Assembly (NCBI GenBank): GCA_900770265.1
Contig: CAAGJR010000131.1
Location: forward strand, 1-10,356
From: an uncultured Acidaminococcus sp.
Lineage (GTDB): Bacteria; Bacillota; Negativicutes; Acidaminococcales; Acidaminococcaceae
Reading direction: 5' to 3'
Length of the DNA stretch: 10,356 nucleotides
Shown here: positions 1 to 5,753 of the stretch, one piece after another
Numbering within the stretch: the first letter of the stretch is position 1
How the letters are laid out: every line of letters begins with the position of its first letter
The notes under the pieces: model-generated
Told to the model about the DNA's origin: nothing
Database searches by the model: none
Seen by the model: the letters and a program-made list of their open reading frames with translations, nothing else
Translations under genes and position numbers: made by a program

Positions 1-714
1 ACCTATGTGGCCCGGCGGGCGGCCCGGGAACCGGTGGCCTACATCCTGGGCAAAAAGGGGTTCATGGAGTACGAGTTCAAGGTGACGAAGGATACCCTGA
101 TCCCTCGTCCGGAAACGGAACTGCTGGTGGAGAACCTGATCCGGCTCAACAAAGAGAAGGGGCCCCGGCGGATTTTGGACCTGGGCTGCGGCAGCGGGGC
201 CATTATCGATACCCTGCTGGCGGACCTGCCGGAAGCCACCGGCGTGGCTGTGGACATCAGCCCCGGCGCCGTGGCCGTGACGAAGGAGAACGCAGAGAGC
301 CTGGGGGTGGCGGACCGGCTGGAGGCACTGGTGTCCGACCTGTATGCCAACGTGCCCCGGGAACCGAAATTCCAGGTGGTGGTCTCCAACCCGCCCTACA
401 TCCCGGAACGGGACCTGGCGGGGTTGCAGCAGGAAGTGCAGAAGGAACCCCGGGGCGCCCTGGACGGCGGTCAGGACGGGCTGGATTTCTACCGGCGCAT
501 CCTGCAGGACATCTGCCAGGTGTTGGACCCGAAGGGCATGGTGGCCTTCGAGATCGGCATCCACCAGGGCGAGCCGGTGGCGGAGCTGTGCAAAAAGGCC
601 GGCTTCGATTGTGTGAAAGTCTGCAGAGACTATGGCGATGTGGAGCGGATGGTCTTTGCCGGGAAAGGGGATTCGGACTATGGTCACGAAATACTGGAAA
701 TTAAAGAACGATGA
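1..714 (+). CDS. prmC: Peptide chain release factor N5-glutamine methyltransferase PrmC/HemK, 5' end cut by the window
   Basis: SAM-dependent methylation of the glutamine in the GGQ motif of release factors RF1/RF2, a cytoplasmic translation-termination function. The reading frame is open from base 1, so the true start lies upstream; 237 residues are visible against roughly 280 in the family, so about 40 N-terminal residues of the helical domain are missing. Visible marks are the PVAYILG and IPRPETE segments that join the N-terminal bundle to the Rossmann domain, the SAM-binding glycine loop DLGCGSGA (about bases 178-201), and the catalytic NPPY motif at bases 388-399, which contacts the substrate glutamine. 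The GTG at base 7 is internal and is not the start. The gene overlaps the next one by 35 bp, implying co-transcription and possibly translational coupling. In Firmicutes prmC normally follows prfA, which would lie left of the window. Identity is firm; only the start is unknown. Confidence 0.95.
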   Translation, partial: TYVARRAAREPVAYILGKKGFMEYEFKVTKDTLIPRPETELLVENLIRLNKEKGPRRILDLGCGSGAIIDTLLADLPEATGVAVDISPGAVAVTKENAESLGVADRLEALVSDLYANVPREPKFQVVVSNPPYIPERDLAGLQQEVQKEPRGALDGGQDGLDFYRRILQDICQVLDPKGMVAFEIGIHQGEPVAELCKKAGFDCVKVCRDYGDVERMVFAGKGDSDYGHEILEIKER

Positions 715-1786
715 AGCACTGGAACCCCAGCTGGAGCAGGCTGCCCAGCTGCTGCGCCAGGGGGAAGTGGTGGCATTCCCCACGGAGACCGTGTACGGCC
801 TGGGGGCCGACGGCCTGAACGGGGAAGCCTGTAAGAAGATCTTTGCGGCCAAGGGACGGCCGGCGGACAATCCGCTGATCCTGCACATCAGCGAGATGGA
901 AGAAATCGAGCCCCTGACCAGTGAACTGTCTCCCATGGCGAAGAAGCTGATGGCGGCGTTCTGGCCCGGGCCCATGACCCTGATCGTGCCCAAGTCCTCC
1001 ATCATCCCGGACGTAGTGACGGCGGGCCAGGAAACGGTGGCCGTGCGGTTCCCCAGCAACAAGGTGGCCCGGGAACTGATCCACCTGGCCGGACGGCCCA
1101 TTGCGGCGCCGTCCGCCAACAAGAGCGGCAAGCCCAGCCCCACGAACGCCCAGGATGTGCTCCAGGACATGGACGGCATCATCGGCGGCGTACTGGACGG
1201 GGGCAGCTGTGACATCGGGGTGGAGAGCACCATCATCGATACCACCGGCACCATTCCGGTGATCCTCCGTCCGGGCGGCATCACGGAAGAGATGATCCAG
1301 GAGGTCATGGGGGATGTGAAGCTGGATCCGGGCCTGGTGCGGCCTGACCAGAAACCCAAGGCACCGGGCATGAAGTACCGGCATTATGCCCCCAAGGCGC
1401 CCATGTACCTGATCGAGGGGCCGGAAGCCGGCCTGGGCGTGATCCGGGCGGCCATCCTGGCAGAAGCCAGCGGCCTGAAGGTGGGGGTGCTGGCCCTGCA
1501 TGAGACCATCCAGCATCTGCCGGCGGTCCATCCCAATATGGTGATCTGCGACGCGGGGCGCGACCTGGCCGCCCTGGCCGAGAACCTGTACACAGAGCTG
1601 CGGGAATTCGACCGGCAGCAGGTGGATGTGATCCTGGGCGAAGGGGTGACCACCCACGACCTGGGGCTGGCCATCATGAACCGGATGCGCAAGAGCGCCG
1701 GGCACAACATCCTGGTGTACGAAAACGGCCTGTACCGCCAGCAGAGCGGCCAGGCACCGGACTTTTTAAAAGCTATGATTGTGTAA
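680..1786 (+). CDS. ywlC: L-threonylcarbamoyladenylate synthase, Sua5/YwlC type (tRNA t6A synthesis)
   Basis: Makes threonylcarbamoyl-AMP from threonine, bicarbonate and ATP, the first step of the universal t6A37 tRNA modification. At 368 residues it is the long Sua5 form, not the short TsaC form. The YrdC-type domain covers about residues 13-205, with FPTETVYGLG at 33-42, KGRPADNPL at 59-67 and SANKSGKPSPT at 145-155 lining the nucleotide and threonine site. The Sua5 linker APGMKYRHYAPK (228-239) leads into the C-terminal Sua5 domain (about 240-350). I chose the ATG at 680 because the product then begins like B. subtilis YwlC and an AAAGGGG stretch lies about 10 bases upstream; the frame stays open back to 632, but that part only reads through prmC. 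The gene starts inside prmC and ends directly before a strong terminator, so the two form the end of an operon. Identity is firm; the start is likely. Confidence 0.95.
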   Translation: MVTKYWKLKNDEALEPQLEQAAQLLRQGEVVAFPTETVYGLGADGLNGEACKKIFAAKGRPADNPLILHISEMEEIEPLTSELSPMAKKLMAAFWPGPMTLIVPKSSIIPDVVTAGQETVAVRFPSNKVARELIHLAGRPIAAPSANKSGKPSPTNAQDVLQDMDGIIGGVLDGGSCDIGVESTIIDTTGTIPVILRPGGITEEMIQEVMGDVKLDPGLVRPDQKPKAPGMKYRHYAPKAPMYLIEGPEAGLGVIRAAILAEASGLKVGVLALHETIQHLPAVHPNMVICDAGRDLAALAENLYTELREFDRQQVDVILGEGVTTHDLGLAIMNRMRKSAGHNILVYENGLYRQQSGQAPDFLKAMIV

Positions 1787-1821
1787 AAAAGGAGGGGACC
1801 GCGGGGCGGTTCCCTCCTTTT
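1787..1821 (+). terminator. Intrinsic terminator of the prmC-ywlC operon
   Basis: It starts at the base after the ywlC stop codon. A 15-bp stem pairs 1787-1801 with 1807-1821, with one G-T wobble and the 5-base loop CGGGG; the 3' arm ends in TTTT. The opposite strand also ends in a run of T, so it may work in both directions. The first heptamer of repeat island 1 begins at the very next base. Confidence 0.9.
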
Positions 1822-1849
1822 GTCACTAGTCCGCAGTCACTAGTCACTA
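1822..1849 (+). repeat. Heptanucleotide tandem array, left end of island 1
   Basis: Four consecutive 7-base units: GTCACTA, GTCCGCA, GTCACTA, GTCACTA. The period is exact and the second unit is degenerate. The array begins where the terminator stem ends. Confidence 0.85.
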
Positions 1850-1853
1850 GCCG

Positions 1854-1875
1854 AAGGAAGCCAGCTGACGCTGGC
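1854..1875 (+). repeat. AAGGAA box with small hairpin, left side of island 1
   Basis: AAGGAA is followed by a perfect 6-bp stem GCCAGC/GCTGGC with loop TGAC. The equivalent hairpin in island 2 (5701-5716) has the central A-T pair replaced by T-A, a paired change that keeps the stem. This suggests selection or copying constraint on the fold rather than on the sequence. Confidence 0.7.
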
Positions 1876-1908
1876 AAATATAAGAAAGACCTCCGGGAGG
1901 CCGGGGAA

Positions 1909-1954
1909 GGGCGTACCGGGCGGGATTGCTGCGCAACCCTTGGTACGCCCCTAC
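1909..1954 (-). repeat. REP-like hairpin unit U1 (minus orientation)
   Basis: Read on the minus strand, it begins with GTAG (1951-1954) and then GGGCGTACC, which pairs over 9 bp with GGTACGCCC. An inner stem (GGG-A-TTGC with GCAACCC, about 1922-1939, one bulged A) sits inside. The tetranucleotide GTAG at the foot of a GC-rich hairpin is the known hallmark of REP sequences handled by REP-associated tyrosine transposases. U1 aligns with U2, U3 and U4 through GTAGGGG, ACCAAG, CGCCCGGT and CCC. Confidence 0.75.
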
Positions 1955-1984
1955 GGCTTGCAAACGAACATTCGATGAAACACC

Positions 1985-2031
1985 GTAGGGGTTCACCAAG
2001 ACCGGCGTTAGCCGTGTCGCCCGGTGAACCC
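1985..2031 (+). repeat. REP-like hairpin unit U2 (plus orientation)
   Basis: GTAG (1985-1988) is followed by a 9-bp outer stem GGGTTCACC/GGTGAACCC (1989-1997 with 2023-2031) and an inner stem CGGC-GTTA-GCCG (2003-2014). The 50 bases 1983-2032 are identical to 5835-5884 in island 2, 3.85 kb away, implying recent copying or gene conversion. Confidence 0.8.
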
Positions 2032-2060
2032 GTCCCTGCCTGATGGGTTTATTCATTCTG

Positions 2061-2089
2061 AAAAATTCGTCTGACGAATTTTTTCCTTT
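2061..2089 (-). repeat. AAGGAA box with AT-rich hairpin, right side of island 1
   Basis: A perfect 10-bp stem AAAAATTCGT/ACGAATTTTT with loop CTG is followed by TTCCTTT. On the minus strand this reads heptamers, then AAAGGAA, then a hairpin, the same order as on the left of both islands but with unrelated stem sequence. The T-rich 3' arm could also give weak terminator activity. Confidence 0.65.
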
Positions 2090-2092
2090 AGC

Positions 2093-2120
2093 GTATGACG
2101 TATGACCTATGACGTATGAC
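2093..2120 (-). repeat. Heptanucleotide tandem array, right end of island 1
   Basis: Four 7-base units on the plus strand: GTATGAC, GTATGAC, CTATGAC, GTATGAC. On the minus strand they are GTCATAC/GTCATAG units, the same words as the left array of island 2. Confidence 0.85.
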
Positions 2121-2122
2121 CA

Positions 2123-2157
2123 GGGTGTGAAACCATTGTTTCACACCCTTTCTTTTT
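2123..2157 (+). terminator. Hairpin with T-tract between island 1 and rpiB
   Basis: A perfect 11-bp stem GGGTGTGAAAC/GTTTCACACCC with loop CATT is followed by TTTCTTTTT. It is a good intrinsic terminator but stands 300 bp past the ywlC stop, directly before the rpiB promoter, so it may insulate rpiB from read-through. An operator role for the embedded TGTGAAA-N6-TTTCACA dyad is possible but unproven. Confidence 0.75.
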
Positions 2158-2158
2158 G

Positions 2159-2167
2159 TGTTAAAAT
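2159..2167 (+). promoter_or_regulatory. Extended -10 promoter candidate for the rpiB operon
   Basis: TG-T-TAAAAT at 2159-2167. A weak -35, TTTCAC at 2139-2144, lies 17 bp upstream, inside the 3' arm of the terminator hairpin. A second -10-like word, TATGAT (2171-2176), lies close by. The rpiB start codon is 53 bases past the -10. Confidence 0.55.
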
Positions 2168-2220
2168 AAATATGATATGCAGGAATGCATTGGCAGATGA
2201 AATAAGGGAGGCCTATCCAT

Positions 2221-2658
2221 ATGAAAATCATGATCGGCTGTGATCACGGCGGTTTTGAACTGAAACAGGTACTGATCAAATACCTGGAAGACAAAGGCTA
2301 TGAAGTGGAAGATGCCGGGTCCTATACCCCGGACCGGGTGGACTATCCGGACTATGCGAAAAAAGTGGGCGAGGCTGTGGCCGCCGGCAAGGCAGAACAG
2401 GGCATCCTGATCTGCGGCACCGGCCTGGGCATGAGCATCGCTGCCAACAAGATCCACGGCATCCGGGCTGCTGTGTGCGGCGACTGCTACAGCGCCGAAA
2501 AGGCCCGGGAACACAACAATGCCAACATCCTGTGCCTGGGGGCACGGGTACTGGGCACCGGTCTGGCGGAACAGATTGTGGACGCCTATCTGGGCGCTTC
2601 CTTCCTGGGCAGCTATCATACCCAGCGTGTGGAAAAGATCATGGCCCTGGAAAAATAA
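2221..2658 (+). CDS. rpiB: Ribose-5-phosphate isomerase B
   Basis: Interconverts ribose 5-phosphate and ribulose 5-phosphate in the non-oxidative pentose phosphate pathway (RpiB/LacA-LacB fold, cytoplasmic). It has 145 residues, the normal family length. Visible marks are the N-terminal GCDHGG (6-11), the PDYA segment (43-46), the active-site CGTGLGMSIAANK (65-77) with the catalytic-base cysteine at 65, and HNNANILCLGAR (98-109). The start at 2221 is supported by AAGGGAGG (2204-2211) nine bases upstream. It is the first gene of a five-gene run ending at 5626; its position directly before ywlG, glyA and upp matches B. subtilis. Galactose-6-phosphate isomerase subunits are related, but the context favours RpiB. 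Confidence 0.95.
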   Translation: MKIMIGCDHGGFELKQVLIKYLEDKGYEVEDAGSYTPDRVDYPDYAKKVGEAVAAGKAEQGILICGTGLGMSIAANKIHGIRAAVCGDCYSAEKAREHNNANILCLGARVLGTGLAEQIVDAYLGASFLGSYHTQRVEKIMALEK

Positions 2659-2673
2659 AAAGCGGGTGATCGT

Positions 2674-3228
2674 ATGAGCGAAACCATGAATCTGGAAAAA
2701 ATCGCGCAGGAAATCGAAGAGGATGCGGAAGAACTGATCAGCGTGGCCAAGGCCAAGTCCGGTCAGGTCTTCGTGGTGGGCTGCAGCAGCAGTGAGGTGC
2801 TGGGCAACAAGATCGGCACCGGCGGCTCCATGAAGCTGGCCAAGGTGCTGTATACCACCCTGCACAAGGTGTGCCGGAAGCATAAGCTGATTTTGGCCGC
2901 CCAGTGCTGCGAGCATCTGAACCGGGCCCTGGTGGTGGACCGGAAGGCCATGGAGAAATTCGGCTGGCAGCAGGTCACCGTACGGCCCATCGAACACGCC
3001 GGCGGCGCGTTTGCAGCCAACGCCTATAACGAGCTGAAGAACCCGGTGGTGGTGGAAGAAATCCAGGCCGACCTGGGGCTGGATATCGGCCAGACCCTGA
3101 TCGGCATGCACCTGAAACGGGTGGCCGTCCCCGTACGGCTGTCCCGGAAGAAACTGGGCAATGCCATCCTTACGGCAGCACGGACCCGTCCGCCCCTCAT
3201 CGGCGGGGAACGGGCCGTCTACAAATAA
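2674..3228 (+). CDS. ywlG: YwlG family protein (UPF0340 / TIGR01440), function unknown
   Basis: A conserved Firmicutes protein of 184 residues, close to the family norm, nearly always found between rpiB and glyA; its biochemical role is not established. The N-terminus (about 1-28) is an acidic helix. Conserved-looking elements are GCSSSEVLG (36-44) followed by the GTGGS turn (48-52), AAQCCEHLNRALVVDR (75-90) with a vicinal cysteine pair at 78-79 and His81, IEHAGGAFA (106-114), and GMHLKRVAVPVR (144-155). The serine- and glycine-rich loops suggest a small-molecule or phosphate pocket, which is inference. No signal peptide or membrane segment is present. The start codon is 15 bp after the rpiB stop with a modest GCGGG ribosome site, consistent with operon expression. 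The family call is firm and the function open. Confidence 0.9.
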   Translation: MSETMNLEKIAQEIEEDAEELISVAKAKSGQVFVVGCSSSEVLGNKIGTGGSMKLAKVLYTTLHKVCRKHKLILAAQCCEHLNRALVVDRKAMEKFGWQQVTVRPIEHAGGAFAANAYNELKNPVVVEEIQADLGLDIGQTLIGMHLKRVAVPVRLSRKKLGNAILTAARTRPPLIGGERAVYK

Positions 3229-3274
3229 AGTTTCCGGCTGATCCAGCGGAACAATCCATTGGAGGAGGAACGAC

Positions 3275-4522
3275 ATGAATCAACAACCTTTGAATCAGGC
3301 TGATCCTCAGGTAGCTGCGGCTATCGGAGAAGAACTGGGAAGACAGCGTCATAAGATCGAACTGATCGCATCGGAGAACTTCGTGTCTCCGGCGGTGATG
3401 CAGGCCATGGGGACTGTCCTCACCAACAAATATGCAGAAGGCTATCCCGGACACCGGTATTACGGCGGCTGCGAATTCGTGGATAAAGTGGAAGAACTGG
3501 CCCGGCAGAGAGCCTGCGAGCTGTTCGGCGCCGAACACGCCAACGTACAGCCTCACTGCGGTGCCAACGCCAACCTGGCTGCGTTCTTTGCCTTTGTGAA
3601 ACCCGGCGACACGGTCATGGGCATGAACCTGTCCGAAGGCGGCCACCTGTCCCACGGATCCCCGGTCAACATCTCCGGCAAATACTTCCATATCGTTCCC
3701 TACGGCGTGGATCCGGAAACGGAACGGATCGACTATGACAAGCTGGAAAAGATCGCCAAAGAATGCCAGCCCAAGATGATCATCGGCGGCGCCAGCGCCT
3801 ATCCCCGGATCATCGACTTCGAACGGATGGCGGCCATCGCCCACAGCGTAGGAGCCATCCTGATGATCGACATGGCCCACATCGCCGGTCTGGTGGCTGC
3901 AGGCCTCCATCCCAGCCCGATCCCCTATGCGGACGTTGTGACTACCACTACCCACAAGACCCTGCGGGGGCCTCGTGGCGGCATGATCCTGTGCCCGGAA
4001 AAATATGCCAAACAGGTGGACAAGGCCGTATTCCCCGGTACCCAGGGCGGCCCGCTCATGCACATCATCGCGGCCAAAGCCGTGGCACTGGGCGAAGCCC
4101 TGAAACCGGAATTCAAGGAATACCAGAAACAGATCATCAAGAACGCCGCTGCCCTGGCGGATGAACTGACGAAACAGGGCCTGCGGCTGGTTTCCGGCGG
4201 CACGGATAACCATCTGGTGCTGGTGGATACCCGCTCCAAGAACCTGACCGGTAAGGATGCGGAACATATGCTGGATGCCATCGGCATCACCTGCAACAAG
4301 AACACCATCCCCAACGATCCGGAAAGCCCGTTCGTGACCAGCGGCATCCGTCTGGGTGCGCCGGCTGCCACCACCCGTGGCTTCAAGGAAGACGACTTCC
4401 GGGAAGTGGCGAAGATCATCGGCCTGGTGCTGAGCAACCCCGGCAAAGAAGAAGCCCAGAAAGAAGCAGCTGCCCGTGTAGCAGCCCTGTGTGAAAAATA
4501 TCCCCTGTATCCGAATCTGTAA
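3275..4522 (+). CDS. glyA: Serine hydroxymethyltransferase
   Basis: PLP enzyme interconverting serine and glycine with tetrahydrofolate, the main entry of one-carbon units for purine, thymidylate and methionine synthesis. At 415 residues it has the standard length. Visible marks are IELIASENFVS (28-38), NKYAEGYPGHRYYGGCE (51-67), IDMAHIAGLVA (about 197-207), the PLP lysine K228 in TTTTHKTLRGPRGG, and the C-terminal GIRLGAPAATTRG carrying the carboxylate-binding arginine. A strong ribosome site, GGAGGAGG (3261-3268), supports the start. One oddity: the loop usually written QPHSGxQAN reads QPHCGANAN (92-100), with Cys95 in place of Ser and Asn98 in place of Gln; this loop lies near the PLP phosphate, but the rest of the site looks intact. 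The gene is 46 bp behind ywlG and 21 bp ahead of upp. Confidence 0.97.
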   Translation: MNQQPLNQADPQVAAAIGEELGRQRHKIELIASENFVSPAVMQAMGTVLTNKYAEGYPGHRYYGGCEFVDKVEELARQRACELFGAEHANVQPHCGANANLAAFFAFVKPGDTVMGMNLSEGGHLSHGSPVNISGKYFHIVPYGVDPETERIDYDKLEKIAKECQPKMIIGGASAYPRIIDFERMAAIAHSVGAILMIDMAHIAGLVAAGLHPSPIPYADVVTTTTHKTLRGPRGGMILCPEKYAKQVDKAVFPGTQGGPLMHIIAAKAVALGEALKPEFKEYQKQIIKNAAALADELTKQGLRLVSGGTDNHLVLVDTRSKNLTGKDAEHMLDAIGITCNKNTIPNDPESPFVTSGIRLGAPAATTRGFKEDDFREVAKIIGLVLSNPGKEEAQKEAAARVAALCEKYPLYPNL

Positions 4523-4543
4523 TTGGGAAAGGAGCCCGAATCC

Positions 4544-5170
4544 ATGCAAGTCCATGTTGTGAATCATCCCCTGATCAAAGAAAAGATGACCCATTTGCGT
4601 GATAAAAAGACCCAGCCCCGGAACTTCCGGCGCCTGCTGGACGAAATCGCCCAGCTGCTGCTGTTCGAAGTGACCCGGGACCTGCCCCTGCGGGAAACGA
4701 AGGTGACCACGCCCCTGGCGGAAACCACCGGCTATGAACTGGCGGTCAGCGGCATCACCGTAGTACCCATCCTGCGGGCCGGTCTGGGCTTCCTGGATGC
4801 TGTACTGGACCTGATTCCCGAAGCACGGGTGGGGCATATCGGCCTGACCCGGGATGAGGAGACCCTGGAACCCATCAAATACTACTGCAAGATCCCCAAG
4901 GACAAGGATGCAGAAATCATCCTGATCGACCCCATGCTGGCCACGGGCGGCAGTGCCGCTGCAGCGCTTTCCATGCTGAAGGAGGAAGGCTACAAGCACT
5001 TCCGCTTCATGTGCCTGGTGGCTGCGCCGGAAGGGGTGGAACTGGTGAACAAGGAACATCCGGACGTGCCCATCTATACGGCTGCCCTGGATGACCATCT
5101 GAATGAACATGGTTATATCGTACCGGGCCTTGGCGACGCCGGGGACCGGGTATTCGGAACGGTGGAATGA
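4544..5170 (+). CDS. upp: Uracil phosphoribosyltransferase
   Basis: Salvages uracil to UMP with PRPP. The 208 residues counted from the ATG at 4544 match the typical family length and N-terminus (VHVVNHPLIKEKMTHLRD). A TTG at 4523 would add seven residues but overlaps the ribosome site AAGGAG (4528-4533), so it was rejected. Marks are ILRAGLGF (76-83), the PRPP-binding loop DPMLATGGS (129-137), and the C-terminal uracil-recognition stretch YIVPGLGDAGDRVFGT (191-206). It sits 21 bp after glyA, the conserved Firmicutes order, and 3 bp before the dCMP deaminase gene, joining two pyrimidine steps. No attenuator or PyrR-type element was noticed upstream, so it appears to be driven from the rpiB promoter or an unseen internal one. 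Confidence 0.97.
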   Translation: MQVHVVNHPLIKEKMTHLRDKKTQPRNFRRLLDEIAQLLLFEVTRDLPLRETKVTTPLAETTGYELAVSGITVVPILRAGLGFLDAVLDLIPEARVGHIGLTRDEETLEPIKYYCKIPKDKDAEIILIDPMLATGGSAAAALSMLKEEGYKHFRFMCLVAAPEGVELVNKEHPDVPIYTAALDDHLNEHGYIVPGLGDAGDRVFGTVE

Positions 5171-5173
5171 AAA

Positions 5174-5626
5174 ATGGACAGACCCGATTGGGATAGTTAC
5201 TTTATGGAAATCGCCGAGGTGGTTTCCAAACGGTCTACCTGTCTGAGACGGAAGGTGGGCGCTGTACTGGTGAAGGACCGGCAGATCCTGGCCACCGGGT
5301 ACAATGGCACCCCCAAGGGCTTGCCCCACTGTGAAGAGGTGGGGTGCCTGCGGGAGAAGCTCCATGTACCCAGCGGACAGAACCATGAACTGTGCCGGGG
5401 CATCCACGCGGAACAGAACGCGGTGATCCAGGCGGCGGTCAATGGGGTATCCACCCAGGGGGCGACGCTGTATTGCACCCATCAGCCCTGTGTGGTGTGC
5501 TCCAAAATCCTGATCAACGCCGGAATCAAACGGATCGTGTACGCCCATCCCTATCCGGACAAACTGGCCCAGGAAATGCTACACAGCGACACAGCGCTGA
5601 AGCTGGAGGAGTTCCATAAGAAATGA
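5174..5626 (+). CDS. comEB: dCMP deaminase (ComEB-type zinc deaminase)
   Basis: Converts dCMP to dUMP, the thymidylate synthase substrate, so it links to the folate unit supplied by glyA. It has 150 residues, as expected for the family. Zinc-site motifs are clear: HAEQN at 78-82 with the proton-shuttle Glu80, and PCVVC at 105-109 with Cys106 and Cys109. Additional residues typical of the dCMP branch are GYNGTPKGLPHC (42-53) and Cys74 before the HAE motif. The ATG at 5174 is 3 bases after the upp stop; the only ribosome-site candidate is GGTGGAA inside the upp end, so translation is probably coupled. It is the last gene of the operon, closed by a perfect hairpin one base after the stop. ComEB is the B. 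subtilis name for this enzyme; a competence role is not implied. Confidence 0.93.
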   Translation: MDRPDWDSYFMEIAEVVSKRSTCLRRKVGAVLVKDRQILATGYNGTPKGLPHCEEVGCLREKLHVPSGQNHELCRGIHAEQNAVIQAAVNGVSTQGATLYCTHQPCVVCSKILINAGIKRIVYAHPYPDKLAQEMLHSDTALKLEEFHKK

Positions 5627-5662
5627 AAAAAATGAGATTGCCATTCGGCAATCTCATTTTTT
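5627..5662. terminator. Strong bidirectional terminator after the dCMP deaminase gene
   Basis: A perfect 16-bp stem, AAAAAATGAGATTGCC (5627-5642) with GGCAATCTCATTTTTT (5647-5662), has the 4-base loop ATTC. Both strands end in six T, so it can stop the operon from the left and the minus-strand gene from the right. Island 2 begins at the next base, as island 1 does after its terminator. Confidence 0.93.
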
Positions 5663-5690
5663 GTCATAGGTCATAGGTCATACGTCATAC
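5663..5690 (+). repeat. Heptanucleotide tandem array, left end of island 2
   Basis: GTCATAG twice, then GTCATAC twice, with exact 7-base period, immediately after the terminator T-run. The words are the same as in the right array of island 1 read on the other strand. Confidence 0.88.
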
Positions 5691-5693
5691 GCC

Positions 5694-5716
5694 AAAGGAA
5701 GCCTGCTGACGCAGGC
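5694..5716 (+). repeat. AAGGAA box with small hairpin, left side of island 2
   Basis: AAAGGAA followed by GCCTGC-TGAC-GCAGGC, a perfect 6-bp stem. It is homologous to 1854-1875, with a compensated A-T to T-A change in the stem. Confidence 0.7.
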
Positions 5717-5753
5717 AATGAACGTATTATAGCTCCGCGGGGAGGCCAGGGAT

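Larger units (their letters stand above)
1822..2120. repeat. Composite repeat island 1: heptamer array / AAGGAA hairpin / inverted REP-like pair / AAGGAA hairpin / heptamer array
   Basis: This island fills most of the 434-bp gap between ywlC and rpiB and holds no gene. From left to right: four heptamers (1822-1849); an AAGGAA box (1854-1859) with hairpin GCCAGC-TGAC-GCTGGC (1860-1875); a small CCTCC-G-GGAGG palindrome (1890-1900); a REP-like hairpin on the minus strand (1909-1954); a second on the plus strand (1985-2031); a hairpin AAAAATTCGT-CTG-ACGAATTTTT (2061-2083) followed by TTCCTTT; and four heptamers in inverse orientation (2093-2120). The order is mirror-symmetric about a centre near 1969, where CCCCTACGG (1948-1956) can pair with CCGTAGGGG (1983-1991). 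The same plan recurs at 5663-5970. It looks like a small non-autonomous mobile or REP/BIME-type element; no transposase is in the window and no target-site duplication is clear. Confidence 0.8.

Noticed and set aside
701..1705. Minus-strand open frame of 334 codons opposite ywlC, and one of 448 codons at 8045-9391
   Set aside because: Shadows of the Sua5, chorismate mutase and transporter genes; composition is typical of antisense frames and there is no start context.
2061..2089. Hairpin as a dedicated terminator for ywlC
   Set aside because: A much better terminator lies directly after the ywlC stop; this hairpin matches the repeated AAGGAA-hairpin module of the islands.
1822..2120. CRISPR array
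   Set aside because: Units are 7 bases with no spacers, and the larger repeats are inverted hairpins; no cas gene is present.
2126..2145. TGTGA...TCACA dyad as a CRP or Rex binding site
   Set aside because: CRP and Rex sites have 6 bases between TGTGA and TCACA; both copies here have 10, and both are parts of terminator hairpins.
4523..4543. TTG at 4523 as the upp start
   Set aside because: The added residues are encoded by the ribosome-binding site, and the ATG at 4544 gives the normal 208-residue protein.
2161..5548. Very long minus-strand open frames opposite rpiB-comEB (for example 3197-5548 and 2161-3276)
   Set aside because: They lie opposite well-identified genes in GC-rich, codon-biased sequence; the translations are rich in His, Gln and Gly with no recognisable domain.
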